A DNA stretch of 64,000 nucleotides, from assembly GCA_963923035.1 (NCBI GenBank), contig CAWUKT010000004.1, positions 1 through 64,000 of the forward strand, given 5' to 3'. Source of the stretch: CAWUKT01 sp963923035 (lineage in GTDB: Bacteria > Bacteroidota > Bacteroidia > J057 > JADKCL01). The notes under the pieces were generated by a model, which searched no databases, was not told the origin of the DNA, and saw only the letters and a program-made list of their open reading frames with translations. Positions 62,196 through 64,000 of the stretch are shown piece by piece. How positions within the stretch are numbered: the first letter of the stretch is position 1; each line of letters begins with the position of its first letter. Position numbers and translations under genes: made by a program.

Positions 62196-62288
62196 GCCTG
62201 AGGCCGGGGTCTAAAGATAAGCACTTCGCCCCATTCCATGCACGGAAAAACTGGACCGCTTGGCATTTCCCGGCCTCCATTTCTCCTC

Positions 62289-63535
62289 CTACCCCACCGC
62301 AAACTTCGAATGTAGGGCCAGCCCACGCGCCACACTCGTAAAGGCATCGTTCTCCCGAATCTTCTCCTTACCGAACACCGAAGCAATTACTTCCCGGACG
62401 GGAATCACCGCCGAGGAACCTCCGGTCAGAAAGACCGCATCAACAACACCGGGATCCACCTGGGTCTGTTCGAGCAGGCCCACAATGGTCTCGTTCAACT
62501 TCTTCATTTGGCGGGTGATGTAGCGGGCAAATTCGGGTTGGGCGACGGTTTCGTGAATCTGGATACCGGCCTGGTCAAATTCAATGCTGGCCGTGGCCTG
62601 GGCCGACAGGGCGATCTTCGCACCTTCGATGGAGCGGAACAGGGAATAGCCCAGGTTCTGCTGGATGATCTTGAGGAAGTCCCCGATTTGAGGATGGAAG
62701 TGGGTCCAGCGGTGAAACTTCTCAATTTCCAGGACCGTCTGGTGGGTGTTCAATTGGAAATGGTTCTCCCAGCGGCAGAAGGTGCGGTAGTGATGGGCGG
62801 AATGGGCAATAACTTTCCCCGGCCAGTCGAATCGTATTGCAGGCCGAGCCCCAGGTGCTGCACGACCTTGCCCCAGGCCAGTTCCGCGTCGAAATCATCT
62901 CCGCCCACGCGCACGCCATTCGTTCCTACGATGTCCTCAAGCCGGTCCCGGTCGTCCCGATCCGGCCCCAATTGCATCAGCGTAAAGTCCGCCGTGCCTC
63001 CCCCGAAGTCCCCCACAAACACCAATTCGGGTTGGGTGATCTGGTGTTCGTAGCTGAAGGCGGCCGCAATCGGCTCCATTTGGAAAGTGATGTCAGTGAA
63101 ACCGGCAATTTCCGCTGCCTTCAGGAGTCGGGTCTGCGCCAACTCATCAGCTTCCGGATCGGGCGAAAACCGGGCGGGGCGGCCCAACACCACTTTGGTG
63201 GGCCGCTCCCCGATAATCCGGGCCGCCTTCTCCGCCAAAAAGTCCAGGTAGAGGCCCACCAGGTCCTCGGCATAATACCGCTTGCCGTTGATATAGGTCT
63301 GTTTGAAGGACTTCCGGTGCAGCACGGACTTGATGGACCGAATGAACCGCCCCTGCATCCCGGATTCCACGTATTTGCGGACGGCTTGCTGGCCGATGTG
63401 GTAAATGGGCTGGTTGGATTCTTCAAAGAAAATCACCGTGGGTTCATACTCCCCGACGACGACCTGGTCGGTCTCGGGGAAGTAGACGGCCACCGCTGAG
63501 TTGGTGGTGCCGAAGTCGATGCCTACCACGTGCAT
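62289..63535 (-). pseudogene. Hsp70-family protein (YegD-like), broken by a one-base frameshift
   Basis: Two adjacent frames together encode one Hsp70 (DnaK-like ATPase) of about 415 aa, close to YegD-type chaperones without a substrate-binding domain. The first (63535 down to ~62798) has GIDFGTTNSAV (phosphate 1) and VGDFGGGTADF (phosphate 2); the second (to 62289) has the adenosine motif FLTGGSS. Near 62798-62800 the frame breaks: frame 1 reads 'LLPIPP' and then unrelated residues, while frame 2 continues with 'HHYRTFCRWE', as expected in the family. One extra C in CCG would restore 'LPIPAHHYRTFCRWE'. This may be a real mutation or an assembly error. Confidence 0.85.
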
Positions 63536-64000
63536 AGGTGCTGGTTGAAGAAGTTGAATGGAAAAAGGGAGTCGAAGTTGGGACGCGTAATCTCAAAATG
63601 CAAATCGGAGGGGCAAATTCTGACACTTCGGCCGGAGAGATCGGGCAGATCTTGTTTTTACTTTCCAGGGAAAAAAGAATGAGCCTCAATACACTTTCTT
63701 TTTGATAGTAACCTACCTAAAACACCGTACCCCGAACAAGACCTGTAATTCACATCGATATTACCATTTCAGAAATAGATAACCCATGTAACTGACAAAC
63801 CAAGTTTGTCTAACTTTAGCCCACAAAGGTCCAACATACCTGTGATCAATCGGCACGGGTTCATTACTAAGAATTAAGACAGTCCCGTATTGGGATATAG
63901 CAGCAAAAAGGAAAAGCCCCCCTGTGGATCAGGGTATTGGGAATGGAGCCGTTTTTTTGGACTGGAAAGAATGAAGTGCAACGTGAACAAGAATCTGACT
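63536..64000. other. Intergenic region at the window end
   Basis: 465 AT-rich bases upstream of the Hsp70 gene with no convincing coding frame, tRNA or terminator. It contains a small palindrome: GACAAAC (63794-63800), CAA, GTTTGTC (63804-63810). The Hsp70 promoter must lie here; no perfect TAnnTTTG element was seen. Confidence 0.5.

Noticed and set aside
62289..62753. A separate 154-aa gene starting at 62753
   Set aside because: It is the C-terminal part of the frameshifted Hsp70 (adenosine motif FLTGGSS); no independent start or function.
1..64000. CRISPR arrays, insertion sequences, prophage or defence islands
   Set aside because: No regularly spaced identical repeats with unique spacers, no transposase or integrase, and no cluster of nucleases or toxins was seen.

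Overview
The window looks like the chromosome of a GC-rich member of the Bacteroidota, most likely a Saprospiraceae/Lewinella-type environmental bacterium. Evidence: five large exported proteins end in a type IX secretion (T9SS) sorting domain; several carry SprB-type, Ig/PKD-like, FG-GAP or parallel beta-helix repeats; menaquinone genes are of the futalosine type (mqnA, mqnE); there are Bat (BatA/BatD/DUF58) proteins; and several genes are preceded by the Bacteroidota -7 element TAnnTTTG. There is no rRNA, tRNA, CRISPR array, insertion sequence or phage gene. The family-level placement is an inference.

Layout. 1-9.7 kb: three T9SS-exported surface proteins (the first cut by the window edge) around galE. 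9.7-12.3 kb: a tightly overlapping mqnE-histidine phosphatase-mqnA operon. 12.3-17.3 kb: a lipoprotein/outer-membrane set (697-aa lipoprotein, DUF5723-like barrel, beta-helix lipoprotein). 17.4-26.6 kb: ubiX, batD, a helical-repeat protein, a 69-aa protein, an outer-membrane barrel and a DUF58-BatD-like-BatA operon without moxR. 26.6-30.5 kb: a PLP-binding protein, a uracil-DNA glycosylase family protein, a HAD hydrolase, then (opposite strand) a cytochrome c/copper monooxygenase fusion with a redoxin. 30.5-31.1 kb: an intergenic stretch with a degenerate 21-bp tandem repeat. 31.1-38.7 kb: alpha/beta hydrolase, ECF sigma factor, small membrane protein, second alpha/beta hydrolase, beta-lactamase-family hydrolase, fadD and an exported propeller-like protein. 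38.7-49.1 kb: phosphoesterase, universal stress protein, VOC protein with an AraC regulator, NTF2-like lipoprotein, di-haem peroxidase, FMN-dependent hydroxy-acid oxidase, esterase and a DUF6157 protein. 49.2-60.8 kb: a surface-protein region with two paralogous helical-repeat proteins, an FG-GAP T9SS protein, an EGF-papain lipoprotein, two paralogous small exported proteins of unrecognised family and a beta-helix T9SS protein. 60.9-63.5 kb: NTF2-like protein, Crp/Fnr regulator and a frameshifted Hsp70 (YegD-type) gene.

Most of the window is ordinary housekeeping and envelope biology. The best candidates for something undescribed are: the small exported family with a GGGGL(L/M)VLVLDDGG signature (56.4-58.4 kb); the helical-repeat protein family; the EGF-papain lipoprotein; the histidine phosphatase locked inside the menaquinone operon; the cytochrome-copper monooxygenase with a complete PHM-type ligand set; and the 21-bp repeat. 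Five tail-to-tail gene pairs have essentially no spacer, which is an architectural oddity. No clearly novel multi-gene system (for example a defence island) was found.
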